This document shows, piece by piece, positions 45,362-53,650 of a stretch of DNA of 64,000 bases. Positions within the stretch are counted from its first letter, which is position 1, and the number at the start of each line of letters is the position of its first letter. Made by a program: the position numbers and the translations under genes. Source of the stretch: Ruegeria_C sp041537905 (lineage in GTDB: Bacteria > Pseudomonadota > Alphaproteobacteria > Rhodobacterales > Rhodobacteraceae); the NCBI RefSeq assembly GCF_041537905.1, contig NZ_JBGRUO010000011.1, positions 83,434-147,433 on the forward strand, written 5' to 3'. Below the pieces are notes generated by a model that worked only from the letters and a program-made list of their open reading frames with translations, was not told where the DNA came from and made no database searches.

Positions 45362-46207
45362 CTACCCACGCTGCGACGGATGCCAGAAGGTCACCGCCTT
45401 CTCGATCATCGCCACCGCCCCATAAAACAATGTCCCCGCCAACGCGGCTACCACAATCTCGGCCCAGACCATGTCCAGCGCCAACTGACCTACGCTGGTC
45501 GAGATGCGGAACCCCATGCCCAGGGTCGGCGAGCCAAAGAATTCGGCCACGATCGCCCCGATCAGCGCCAGCGTGGTCGAGATCTTCAACCCGTTGAAGA
45601 TGAACGGCATCGCCGCAGGCAGGCGCAGCTTGAAGAAGCTCTGCCAGTAGCTGGCCGCATAGGTCTCCATCAGATCACGCTGCATGGCGGTGGTCTCGCG
45701 CAACCCCGCCACGGTGTTCACCAGCATGGGAAAGAACACCATCACCACCACCACGGCGGCTTTCGACTGCCAGTCGAAGCCGAACCACATCACCAGAATG
45801 GGCGCGGTACCGACGATCGGCAGGGCAGCCACGAAATTGCCCACCGGCAGCAGGCCCATCCGCAGGAAGTTCGAGCGATCAACCGCAATCGCCATCACAA
45901 AGGCAGCGCAACAGCCAATAACGTAACCACTGAGCGCACCCTTGACGAAGGTTTGCACGAAATCCGCCCAGAGGATGTCGGTGCTGCTGGCAAACCGCCC
46001 CGCAATCATCGTCGGTGGCGGCAGGATGACCAACGGCACCTGCAACCCACGCACCAGCAACTCCCAGACCACGAGGATTGTCAGTCCGAAAATCAGCGGC
46101 ACGGTCACCTGAATGGCCCGCGTATGCGCATACGGCCCCTCGGCCAATCGCAGGTTCAGCCACCAGCCAAAAGCCCAGAGCAGCATTGCGACAAGGATCA
46201 ACATCAT
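45362..46207 (-). CDS. ABC importer permease (SsuC/ThiX type)
   Basis: The 281-residue protein has about six helices and the permease loop LRETTAMQRDLMETYAASYWQSFFKLRLPAAMPFIFNGLK of the nitrate/sulfonate/thiamine-precursor class. It overlaps the other permease gene by 4 bases (ATGA) and is followed after 60 bases by the binding-protein gene. The two permeases presumably form a heterodimer. Confidence 0.92.
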   Translation of the reverse strand: MMLILVAMLLWAFGWWLNLRLAEGPYAHTRAIQVTVPLIFGLTILVVWELLVRGLQVPLVILPPPTMIAGRFASSTDILWADFVQTFVKGALSGYVIGCCAAFVMAIAVDRSNFLRMGLLPVGNFVAALPIVGTAPILVMWFGFDWQSKAAVVVVMVFFPMLVNTVAGLRETTAMQRDLMETYAASYWQSFFKLRLPAAMPFIFNGLKISTTLALIGAIVAEFFGSPTLGMGFRISTSVGQLALDMVWAEIVVAALAGTLFYGAVAMIEKAVTFWHPSQRG

Positions 46208-47118
46208 GTCATCCCCATCCGTTTGAGGACCAGACGTTCAATCAAGCCCAGCAGCCCGACCAGGCAAGCCGCCAATATCGCCGCCGCAAACAGCGCCGAC
46301 CAGATCTGCACCGTCTGCCCATAATAGCTACCCGCCAGCAATCGCGCGCCCAGCCCGGCCACAGCACCGGTCGGCAACTCCCCAACGATGGCCCCCACCA
46401 GCGAGGCGGCGATCCCGATCTTGAGCGAGGCAAAAAGATAGGGCATCGAGGCCGGCAGCCGCAATTTCCAGAACCCCTGCGCCTTGCTGGCGCTATAGGT
46501 CCTGAGCAGATCAAGCTGCATCGCATCGGGGCTGCGCAAGCCTTTGACCATACCAACAACCACCGGAAAGAAGCTTAAGTAAGCCGAGATCACCGCCTTG
46601 GGGATGATCCCCTGCACGCCGACCGAATAGAGCACCACGATGATCATCGGCGCCAGCGCAATGATCGGAATGGTTTGGCTGACAATCGCCCAGGGCATCA
46701 CCGACATGTCCATCACGCGGGAATGCACGATACCCACCGCCAGCAGGATGCCCAGCCCGGTGCCAATGGCAAAGCCCAGCAAAGTCGCGCTGAGCGTCAC
46801 CCAGGCGTGATAGACCAGAGAGCGTTTCGAGGTGATCTTTTTTTCAATCGTGGTGTCCCACAGCTCTTCAGCCACCTGATGCGGGGCGGGCAGACGCGGC
46901 CGCTCCTGCTCCCACGTGTCGTCAATCGCAAAGGGGTTGTCGAGGATCAGCTCAAACTCATCAATCTGACGCCGATCCGCTGCTTTCGGAGGATCAACAA
47001 CCTCACCCGCCCGCTCCGCCTCGACCAGCACGCCCCGGATATTCATCGGGACGCTGGCGGCATACCAGAAGGCGATGATGACAGCGACGACGGTGAGGAC
47101 GGCCAATAGCTGCTTCAT
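46204..47118 (-). CDS. ABC importer permease (SsuC/ThiX type) with periplasmic loop
   Basis: The 304-residue protein has an N-terminal helix, a hydrophilic segment of about 80 residues (ERAGEVVDPPKAADRRQID...) and five more helices with the ATPase-docking loop LRSPDAMQLDLLRTYSASKAQGFWKLRLPASMPYLF. I use the ATG at 47118, which has GGAG 8 bases upstream and overlaps the GNAT stop by 4 bases; GTG starts at 47127 and 47124 are less likely. It pairs with the next permease. Confidence 0.9.
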   Translation of the reverse strand: MKQLLAVLTVVAVIIAFWYAASVPMNIRGVLVEAERAGEVVDPPKAADRRQIDEFELILDNPFAIDDTWEQERPRLPAPHQVAEELWDTTIEKKITSKRSLVYHAWVTLSATLLGFAIGTGLGILLAVGIVHSRVMDMSVMPWAIVSQTIPIIALAPMIIVVLYSVGVQGIIPKAVISAYLSFFPVVVGMVKGLRSPDAMQLDLLRTYSASKAQGFWKLRLPASMPYLFASLKIGIAASLVGAIVGELPTGAVAGLGARLLAGSYYGQTVQIWSALFAAAILAACLVGLLGLIERLVLKRMGMT

Positions 47119-47549
47119 CGGCACCACTCCATCTTGATCATCGTCAGCATATCGGGCGGCTCAGGTGCCAGCCGCGCCACCTCAACAAAGCCCTCGCGGC
47201 GATAGAACCGCTCCGCATGACGGTTGGGGACATAGACCGTCAGCCACAGCCAGTCGCGACCCGCTTTGGCAATGTCGAGCAGCGCCTTGCCGATCCCCTG
47301 CCCGGTCCGCAAACAATAGAGCGCGCCCACTTTGGCCTCCGCAGGGTCCACCGACATAAAACAATCGATCGGATCACCCGCGACCCAGATCTCGCGCTTC
47401 GGATACGCGTCCGAGATCAGGGTCGTCAGTTGTGCCAGCGACAGCGCGCGCGGCATCCATGCCGTCCGCGTGATCCATGTATCCACAACGCGCGCGCAGT
47501 CGGCCGCATCCTCAATACGCGCCCGGCGGATATCGCTGGCCATTGTCAT
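47115..47549 (-). CDS. GNAT-family N-acetyltransferase
   Basis: The 144-residue protein has the acetyl-CoA binding segment CLRTGQGIGKALLDIAKAG (motif Q/R-x-x-G-x-G/A) and the terminal strand-helix VPNRHAERFYRREGFVEV typical of the family. Its substrate is unknown. It sits between the ATPase and permease genes of the pyrimidine importer and overlaps both by 4 bases, so it is made with the transporter. It may acetylate a small molecule such as an amine or amino acid from the pathway; that is a guess. Confidence 0.85.
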   Translation of the reverse strand: MTMASDIRRARIEDAADCARVVDTWITRTAWMPRALSLAQLTTLISDAYPKREIWVAGDPIDCFMSVDPAEAKVGALYCLRTGQGIGKALLDIAKAGRDWLWLTVYVPNRHAERFYRREGFVEVARLAPEPPDMLTMIKMEWCR

Positions 47550-48343
47550 ACCGTGTCCCCATGCCCTGCCCGCAGCCCTTCGCGCACCCGATGCGCCACT
47601 TCGATGAACTCCGGCGTATCTCGGATATCCAGCGGGCGCTCCTTGGGCAGCGGGCTGTCGATCACGTCCGTGATCCGCCCCGGACGCGGGCTCATCACCA
47701 CGATCTTGGTAGACAGATAGACCGCCTCGGGGATCGAGTGCGTCACGAACCCGATGGTCTTCTCGGTCCGCGCCCAAAGCGCCAGAAGCTGCTCGTTCAG
47801 GTGATCGCGCACGATCTCATCGAGCGCCCCGAAGGGTTCATCCATCAGCAGGATATCGGCATCAAAGGCCAGCGCCCGCGCGATGCTGGCCCGCTGCTGC
47901 ATACCACCCGAAAGCTGCCAGGGGTATTTGCCACCAAACCCTTCCAGATCAACAAGTTGCAGAACATTCTTGACCCTATCTTCTTGCTCGGATTTCGAGT
48001 ATCCCATGATCTCCAGCGGCAGTTTGATGTTCTTCGCAATTGTCCGCCACGGATAAAGCCCCGCCGCCTGAAACACATAGCCATAGGCCCGGTTCCGCCG
48101 CGCCTCATCCGGGGTCATGCCATTGACGCTCAGAGCACCGCCCGTGGGCGTCTCCAGCGCAGCAATGCAGCGCAGAAACGTCGTCTTGCCGCAGCCCGAA
48201 GGCCCGATGAAACTGACGAAATCGCCCTTGTTGATGGTCAGGCTCACGTCTTTCAGCGCATGCACCGGGCCATCATTGGTTTCGAATGTCAGGTCGAGAT
48301 TTTTTGCTTCGATGACGGCGTCGGTGCCGGGGTATTCAGTCAT
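47546..48343 (-). CDS. ABC importer ATPase (SsuB/TauB type)
   Basis: The 265-residue ATPase has Walker A GPSGCGKTT, signature LSGGMQQRASIARAL, Walker B ILLMDEPFGALDE and the switch His in GFVTHSIPEAV. It energises the importer whose permeases and binding protein lie downstream. It starts 14 bases after the dihydropyrimidinase stop and overlaps the GNAT gene by 4 bases. Confidence 0.94.
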   Translation of the reverse strand: MTEYPGTDAVIEAKNLDLTFETNDGPVHALKDVSLTINKGDFVSFIGPSGCGKTTFLRCIAALETPTGGALSVNGMTPDEARRNRAYGYVFQAAGLYPWRTIAKNIKLPLEIMGYSKSEQEDRVKNVLQLVDLEGFGGKYPWQLSGGMQQRASIARALAFDADILLMDEPFGALDEIVRDHLNEQLLALWARTEKTIGFVTHSIPEAVYLSTKIVVMSPRPGRITDVIDSPLPKERPLDIRDTPEFIEVAHRVREGLRAGHGDTV

Positions 48344-48357
48344 TCACTTTGCCTTGC

Positions 48358-49812
48358 TCATACGCCCGTCGCCGGAATCCCTGTCCGCTCCACCGGGCGC
48401 GGGGCGGTCAGTTCTTTCCATGTGGAGAGCGCCCTGTTCACATGGGTATTTGCCTCACGCGCCACGAACTTGCCATGCCCTTCCTGCGTCCGGATCTCAC
48501 CGTCATGCACCGCCACTTGACCGCGTGTCAGCGTAAAGCGCGGCAGGCCACGGACCTCTTTGCCTTCGAACACGTTGTAATCGATCGAGGATTGCTGCGT
48601 ATCGGCGGTGATGACCTTGGCCTTGTCGGGGTCCCAGACCACCAGATCAGCGTCACCACCCACCAGAACTGATCCCTTTTTCGGATAACAATTCAATATC
48701 TTGGCGATGTTTGTTGAGGTAACCGCCACAAATTCATTCATCGTCAGCCGCCCGGTATTGACCCCATGGGTCCAAAGCATCGGCATCCGGTCCTCAAGCC
48801 CGCCGGTGCCGTTGGGGATCTTGGTGAAATCGCCCACACCAAACCGTTTCTGATCGGTGGTAAAGGCGCAATGGTCGGTCGCCACCACGCTCAGCGAGCC
48901 GGAATGCAGACCGTTCCACAGGCTGTCCTGATGCTGCTTGTTGCGGAAGGGCGGGCTCATCACCCGGCGCGCGGCATGGTCCCAGTCATGGTGGAAATAC
49001 TCGCTCTCATCCAGCGTCAGATGCTGGATCAGCGGCTCGCCCCAGACCCGCTTGCCCTGCATCCGCGCCCGTCGGATCGCCTCATGGCTATCCTCGCAGG
49101 AGGTATGCACCACATAAAGCGGCACGCCTGCCATATCGGCGATCATGATGGCGCGGTTGGTCGCCTCGCCCTCCACCTGCGGCGGGCGGGAATAGGCATG
49201 CGCCTCGGGGCCGGTATTGCCCTCGGCCAGCAGCTTGGCGGAAAGCTCCGCCACCACATCGCCATTCTCGGCATGCACCATGGCGATGCCGCCCAGTTCG
49301 GCCAACCGCTGGAAGCTGGCATAAAGCTCGTCATCATTGACCATCAGCGCGCCCTTATAGGCCATGAAATGCTTGAAGGTGTTGATGCCGCGGGTCTCGA
49401 TCACCGTCTTGATGTCGTCAAACACCTGCTCGCCCCACCAGGTCACCGCCATATGGAAAGAATAGTCGCAATTCGCCCGGGTCGATTTGTTGTCCCAGCG
49501 CTTGAGCGCATCCAGCAGGCTCTCGCCGGGATTGGGCAGAGCGAAATCCACCACCATCGTGGTGCCCCCCGCCAGCGCCGCCCGTGTGCCGCTCTCGAAA
49601 TCATCGCTGGAATAGGTGCCCATGAAGGGCATCTCAAGATGCGTATGCGGATCGATACCGCCGGGCATCACATAACAGCCCGTCGCATCCAATTCCTTGT
49701 CGCCACGCAGGTCTGGCCCGATCTCGGTGATGACCCCGCCTTCGACCTTCACGTCCGCCTTGTAGGTCAGATCAGCGGTAACAATGGTTCCGTTCTTGAT
49801 GACCGTGCTCAT
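48358..49812 (-). CDS. hydA: Dihydropyrimidinase / D-hydantoinase
   Basis: The 484-residue amidohydrolase has the metal-binding GGIDPHTHLEMPFMG (about residue 60), FMAYKGALM with the lysine expected to be carboxylated (about residue 152), VVHTSCE (about 240) and ATDHCAFTTDQK (about 317). It opens dihydrouracil or dihydrothymine to N-carbamoyl-beta-amino acid. Length and motifs match HydA/DHPase. The ATG at 49812 with AGGGAG upstream is preferred to the ATG two codons earlier. It is the second gene of the operon after the carbamoylase. Confidence 0.95.
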   Translation of the reverse strand: MSTVIKNGTIVTADLTYKADVKVEGGVITEIGPDLRGDKELDATGCYVMPGGIDPHTHLEMPFMGTYSSDDFESGTRAALAGGTTMVVDFALPNPGESLLDALKRWDNKSTRANCDYSFHMAVTWWGEQVFDDIKTVIETRGINTFKHFMAYKGALMVNDDELYASFQRLAELGGIAMVHAENGDVVAELSAKLLAEGNTGPEAHAYSRPPQVEGEATNRAIMIADMAGVPLYVVHTSCEDSHEAIRRARMQGKRVWGEPLIQHLTLDESEYFHHDWDHAARRVMSPPFRNKQHQDSLWNGLHSGSLSVVATDHCAFTTDQKRFGVGDFTKIPNGTGGLEDRMPMLWTHGVNTGRLTMNEFVAVTSTNIAKILNCYPKKGSVLVGGDADLVVWDPDKAKVITADTQQSSIDYNVFEGKEVRGLPRFTLTRGQVAVHDGEIRTQEGHGKFVAREANTHVNRALSTWKELTAPRPVERTGIPATGV

Positions 49813-49901
49813 TTTCATCTCCCTCTGCGGTAGGTACCGCATACTTCATCTGGCTAAAAATATCCCGACGAGTCGCCTCAAGGCGACGGGGACTGATACC
49901 C

Positions 49902-51152
49902 CTATTCGACAATCTCCGCCGTCTCCACGACCGCGTGGAACAGAACATCCGCTCCCGCTGCCGCCCAGTCTTTGGAAATCTCCTCGGCCTCGTTATGGCT
50001 CAGCCCTTCGACGCAAGGGCACATCACCATGGCCGTAGGAGCCACCCGGTTGATCCAGCACGCATCATGCCCCGCGCCCGAGATGATGTCGGTATGGGAA
50101 TAACCCAACCGTTCGGCCGCATCGCGAACAGCCGCAACGCAGCCCGCGTCGAACGCGACCGGGTCGAACCCGCCGACCTTGTCGAATTCCACACTCAGCC
50201 CCATCTCGTTCACGATATCCTCGGCGGCGACGAGCAGGCGGTTCTCCATATCGGTGATCACCGACAGATCGGGCGAGCGGAAGTCCACTGTAAAGACCGC
50301 CTTGCCGGGGATCACGTTGCGCGAATTGGGATAGACATCGATATGACCCGCCGCGCCCACCGCATGGGGCGCGTGAGACAGGGCGATCTCATCCACCTTC
50401 TCCAGAATCCGCGCCATGGCGAGGCCCGCATTCTTGCGCATCGGCATCGGTGTCGACCCGGTATGGGCATCCTTGCCGGTGACCGTGACCTGCGTCCAGC
50501 TCAGCCCCTGGCCATGGGTGACCACGCCGATATCCTTGCCCTCGGCCTCCAGAATGGGTCCCTGTTCGATATGCAGTTCGAAAAATGCGTGCATCTTGCG
50601 GGCGCCGACCTCTTCCTCGCCGCGCCAGCCAATGCGCTGCAACTCATCGCCGAATTTCAGCCCCTCGGCATCCTCGCGCGCGTATGCCCAGTCCTGCGTG
50701 TGCATGCCGGCAAAGACGCCCGATGACAGCATGGCAGGCGCAAACCGCGTGCCTTCTTCATTGGTCCAGTTGGTCGCCACAATGGGATGTCTGGTCTTGA
50801 TGCCGAGATCGTTGAGCGTGCGGATGATCTCCAGCCCGCCCAGAACACCCAGCACCCCGTCATACTTGCCGCCGGTGGGCTGTGTATCCAGATGCGAACC
50901 CACATAGACCGGCAAGGCGTCGGGGTCTGTGCCCTCGCGCCGGGCGAACATGTTGCCCATCTGGTCCAGCCCCATCGAGCATCCGGCGGCCACGCACCAG
51001 TCCTGAAACAGAGCGCGCCCCTCCGCATCTTCATCGGTCACGGTCTGGCGGTTATTGCCCCCGGCAACACCGGGGCCGATCTTGGCCATCTCCATCAGAC
51101 TGTCCCACAGCCGGTCCCCATTGATCCTGAGATTCTGCGCCGGAGCTGCCAT
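49902..51152 (-). CDS. N-carbamoyl-beta-alanine amidohydrolase (Zn-dependent, M20 family)
   Basis: From the ATG at 51152 the enzyme has 416 residues. It shows the M20-type metal motifs VGSHLDTQPTGGKYDGVLG, NEEGTRF and HIEQGPILE, the dimerisation domain with GKDAHTGSTPMP, and GAGHDACW near the C-terminus. The family includes beta-ureidopropionase, L-carbamoylase and allantoate amidohydrolase. The neighbouring dihydropyrimidinase and RutR box favour beta-ureidopropionase (N-carbamoyl-beta-alanine to beta-alanine, CO2 and ammonia). It is the first gene of the leftward operon. Confidence 0.93.
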   Translation of the reverse strand: MAAPAQNLRINGDRLWDSLMEMAKIGPGVAGGNNRQTVTDEDAEGRALFQDWCVAAGCSMGLDQMGNMFARREGTDPDALPVYVGSHLDTQPTGGKYDGVLGVLGGLEIIRTLNDLGIKTRHPIVATNWTNEEGTRFAPAMLSSGVFAGMHTQDWAYAREDAEGLKFGDELQRIGWRGEEEVGARKMHAFFELHIEQGPILEAEGKDIGVVTHGQGLSWTQVTVTGKDAHTGSTPMPMRKNAGLAMARILEKVDEIALSHAPHAVGAAGHIDVYPNSRNVIPGKAVFTVDFRSPDLSVITDMENRLLVAAEDIVNEMGLSVEFDKVGGFDPVAFDAGCVAAVRDAAERLGYSHTDIISGAGHDACWINRVAPTAMVMCPCVEGLSHNEAEEISKDWAAAGADVLFHAVVETAEIVE

Positions 51153-51198
51153 GTCTTTCCCCTGTTGCTCGCGATTTGGCTCGCTTGTCGGTTCCTGA

Positions 51199-51216
51199 TT
51201 TGACCAACTGGTCAAA
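51199..51216. promoter_or_regulatory. RutR operator
   Basis: TTTGACCA-AC-TGGTCAAA is an 18-base palindrome with perfect 8-base arms. It contains the known RutR consensus TTGACCA-NN-TGGTCAA exactly. It lies 46 bases before the carbamoylase start and 99 bases before the divergent TetR-type gene start, so one site can control the pyrimidine operon and the regulator. Confidence 0.9.
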
Positions 51217-51315
51217 GTCACGCTATCACGGGGGCCGCACCAGTCAAGAAATTGCATCACCTTCACCCCGGTCCAGATGAAAATCCGGCAGTTTTGAGGA
51301 AAAAACAGACACACC

Positions 51316-51924
51316 ATGCCTGCGGACCGTCCCCCCACGCGCATCCAGAAAAAGAACCGCGCCGCGATCCTCGAAGCGGCGCTGAATGTGTTTTCCGCGC
51401 AGGGCTTTCGCGGCGCAACCGTCGACCAGATCGCAAGCGAGGCGGGCCTGAGCAAACCCAACCTGCTTTATTACTTCCCCTCCAAAGAGGCGATGCACAA
51501 CGCTTTGCTTGAGCGGCTGCTGGACACTTGGCTCGACCCACTGCGGGAATTGGACGCCCAGGGCGAGCCGCTGGAAGAACTGTTGGGCTACGTGCAGCGA
51601 AAACTGCAGATGAGTCGCGACTATCCCCGCGAAAGCCGGCTTTTCGCCAACGAGATCCTGCAGGGCGCGCCGCGCATCCATGCGGCTCTGACGCAGGAAC
51701 TGAAAGCACTGGTTGATGAAAAAGTGGCGGTTCTGCAAGGCTGGATGGATCAGGGCCGTATCGCCCCGGTGCATCCTTACCACCTGATCTTCTCCATCTG
51801 GTCGCTGACCCAGCATTACGCCGATTTCGACGTGCAGGTTCGGGCGGTGCTGGGCGAAAAAGACCCTTTCGCCACCGCGCCGGATTTCATGGAAACACTG
51901 TACCGGCGGTTGCTAACGCCCTGA
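51316..51924 (+). CDS. rutR: TetR-family regulator RutR
   Basis: The 202-residue protein has a TetR helix-turn-helix (GFRGATVDQIASEAGLSKPNLLYYFPSKEAM) and a C-terminal domain of the RutR type (about residues 80-195; LFANEILQGAPRI, LIFSIWSLTQHYADF). RutR binds uracil or thymine and controls pyrimidine degradation. The divergent operon and the exact RutR box at 51199-51216 strongly support the name. Confidence 0.93.
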   Translation: MPADRPPTRIQKKNRAAILEAALNVFSAQGFRGATVDQIASEAGLSKPNLLYYFPSKEAMHNALLERLLDTWLDPLRELDAQGEPLEELLGYVQRKLQMSRDYPRESRLFANEILQGAPRIHAALTQELKALVDEKVAVLQGWMDQGRIAPVHPYHLIFSIWSLTQHYADFDVQVRAVLGEKDPFATAPDFMETLYRRLLTP

Positions 51925-51992
51925 CATGCCCGCCCTCGGAGCCCTGCATCTTGCGCCAAGGCAGATACCCAAACGGCCATGATGCCTTGTTG

Positions 51993-52373
51993 TCAGATCA
52001 GCCTGTTGCTGACCTCGACAAGATTCTCGTCCGGATCGCGAAAATATACTGACATCAGCTTGCCGACAGCGCCCAGTTTTTCAGCAGGTCCTTCGACGAT
52101 GGTAACGTCATGTGCGCGGAGCCTCTCGGCGACATCTTCAACAGGCGTATCGGTGACGAGACAAAAGTTGCCGCTTCCGGGCACGGTCTTTTCCGCCAGT
52201 CTCGGTGCGGTGAGCGCATCCTGAAGACTGATTTTGCTTGATCCAAAGTGAAGAGACCACTTGCCGGGGCGTTCCTCGCGCGCAGTCATGCCGAGTACGT
52301 GTTGATAGAACTCAAGAGTTGCGTTGACGTCGCGGACGCACAGGACGATGTGGTCGAAACCATAAATGTTCAT
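51993..52373 (-). CDS. VOC-family (glyoxalase-like) protein
   Basis: The 126-residue protein has the paired beta-alpha-beta-beta-beta modules of the vicinal-oxygen-chelate fold: FDHIVLCVRDVNATLEFYQHVLGM at the start and SVYFRDPDENLVEVSN at the end. His8 and Glu120 are in the positions of metal ligands. Members include glyoxalase I, dioxygenases and resistance proteins; no specific function can be assigned. Confidence 0.88.
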   Translation of the reverse strand: MNIYGFDHIVLCVRDVNATLEFYQHVLGMTAREERPGKWSLHFGSSKISLQDALTAPRLAEKTVPGSGNFCLVTDTPVEDVAERLRAHDVTIVEGPAEKLGAVGKLMSVYFRDPDENLVEVSNRLI

Positions 52374-52550
52374 GTATCGAGCATAGCTTTGTTCGCATTA
52401 GCCGCAAGCAGCGAAGCCGCGCACAGTCGTCGGCGGTAAGCGCGGCATGAAGCCACTTGCCGACATTCGAACATTTGAAACGCGGCACCGCTCCTGACAA
52501 CGGACAACTCCTGTTACGAAGCGGTGTTGCTGTTTGGCTTTGAAACAGGG

Positions 52551-53009
52551 TCAGGCCGCCTCTGGCCGCGGCGCGGCGTGGACCGCGCGGAAGGCAACGG
52601 ATAGCCGGTTCCAGGTGTTGATCATGGTGATGATGGCGGTCAGTTTGACGATCTCATCGCCGGGAAACTGCGCTTGCGTGGCGGCAAAAAGCGCGTCATC
52701 CGGGCCGTGATCCCCCAGCCTGGTCAGTGCTTCAGTCCATGCCAATGCGGCGCGCTCACGATCGGAATAGAGAAAGCTGTCATGCCAGGCCGAGACCAGA
52801 TAGAGCCGCTGCTCGGTCTCGCCATCTGCCCGCGCCTCGCGCGTATGCATGTCGATGCAGAAGGCGCAGCCATTGATCTGCGAGGCGCGCAGTTTGACCA
52901 AGTGCATCAGGGTTTTGTCCAGCCCGCTGCCCTCGATCGTGTCGTTGAGCGCCACAAAGGCTTTCATCAGTTCGGGCGCTTCGGCCCAGTATTTCAGACG
53001 CGGTTCCAT
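52551..53009 (-). CDS. AhpD-like carboxymuconolactone decarboxylase family protein
   Basis: The 152-residue protein has the redox CxxC within NGCAFCIDMHTREAR (about residues 50-60) of the AhpD-like subfamily and helices around. Such proteins act as peroxidase partners or thiol-dependent reductants. CAGGAGA precedes the ATG. It follows the Rrf2-type regulator by 31 bases on the same strand, so that regulator probably controls it. Confidence 0.9.
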   Translation of the reverse strand: MEPRLKYWAEAPELMKAFVALNDTIEGSGLDKTLMHLVKLRASQINGCAFCIDMHTREARADGETEQRLYLVSAWHDSFLYSDRERAALAWTEALTRLGDHGPDDALFAATQAQFPGDEIVKLTAIITMINTWNRLSVAFRAVHAAPRPEAA

Positions 53010-53040
53010 CTATGGTCTCCTGTTGCAAATTGGTTCAAGA

Positions 53041-53532
53041 TCAGGGTCGCCGGTTTGCCTCGACAAAGCGGCAACCGCGGGCGATGTCGCGCGGGTCGCC
53101 GGTTTCGGCATAGTCGCGGATCAAGCTGCTGATGCGGGTTTCAGCCAGCGCCGCGCGGTAGGCCTCCTCGGCGCGCAGCATGGCCAGCTTGATCCCGCAG
53201 GGATTGGGAAAGGCGGTGGCATCGGGCGCATCGGGTCCCCGCTGCCGGATCTCGCGGCAGCGAAAGGCGGGTGCATCGCCTTCGACCGCCAGAACGATGT
53301 CGAGCAGGGTTATGTCTTCAGGGGCACGGCCTAGCCGATAGCCCCCCGTCGGGCCGGGAATCGAGACGAAGATGCCAGCCGCTACAAGCTGTTTGAGGTG
53401 CTTGACCAGATAGCTCGCCGAAACGCCATGATACGCGGCCAGGGCGCTTGCGGGCATGACCGCATCGCCCTTCAACCCGGCCAGCATTGTCGTGCAATGT
53501 ATGGCCGCCTCGACGCCGTCACCCAGTTTCAT
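53041..53532 (-). CDS. Rrf2-family transcriptional regulator
   Basis: The 163-residue protein has the Rrf2 winged helix (ALAAYHGVSASYLVKHLKQLVAAGIFVSIPGPTGGYRLGR). Cysteines at about residues 90, 112 and near the C-terminus do not have the close C-x5-C-x7-C spacing of IscR, so it may sense oxidants or lack a cluster. GGGAGG lies before the ATG. The AT-rich promoter holds a small palindrome, TATCATGGATA (53561-53571), a possible operator. It is followed by the AhpD-like gene. Confidence 0.9.
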   Translation of the reverse strand: MKLGDGVEAAIHCTTMLAGLKGDAVMPASALAAYHGVSASYLVKHLKQLVAAGIFVSIPGPTGGYRLGRAPEDITLLDIVLAVEGDAPAFRCREIRQRGPDAPDATAFPNPCGIKLAMLRAEEAYRAALAETRISSLIRDYAETGDPRDIARGCRFVEANRRP

Positions 53533-53560
53533 TTGTGCCTCCCGATTCGTAGATATTTTT

Positions 53561-53571
53561 TATCATGGATA
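53561..53571. promoter_or_regulatory. Possible operator of the Rrf2-type gene
   Basis: TATC-ATG-GATA is a short palindrome within an AT-rich stretch 29 bases before the Rrf2 start. It is too short to be decisive. Confidence 0.3.
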
Positions 53572-53650
53572 TTTTAAAGCCACAATAAGACACAAAAGAA
53601 ACGGCCCCGAAATTCGGCGCCGTTTTTATTGGTTCAGATCAGCTATGGTC

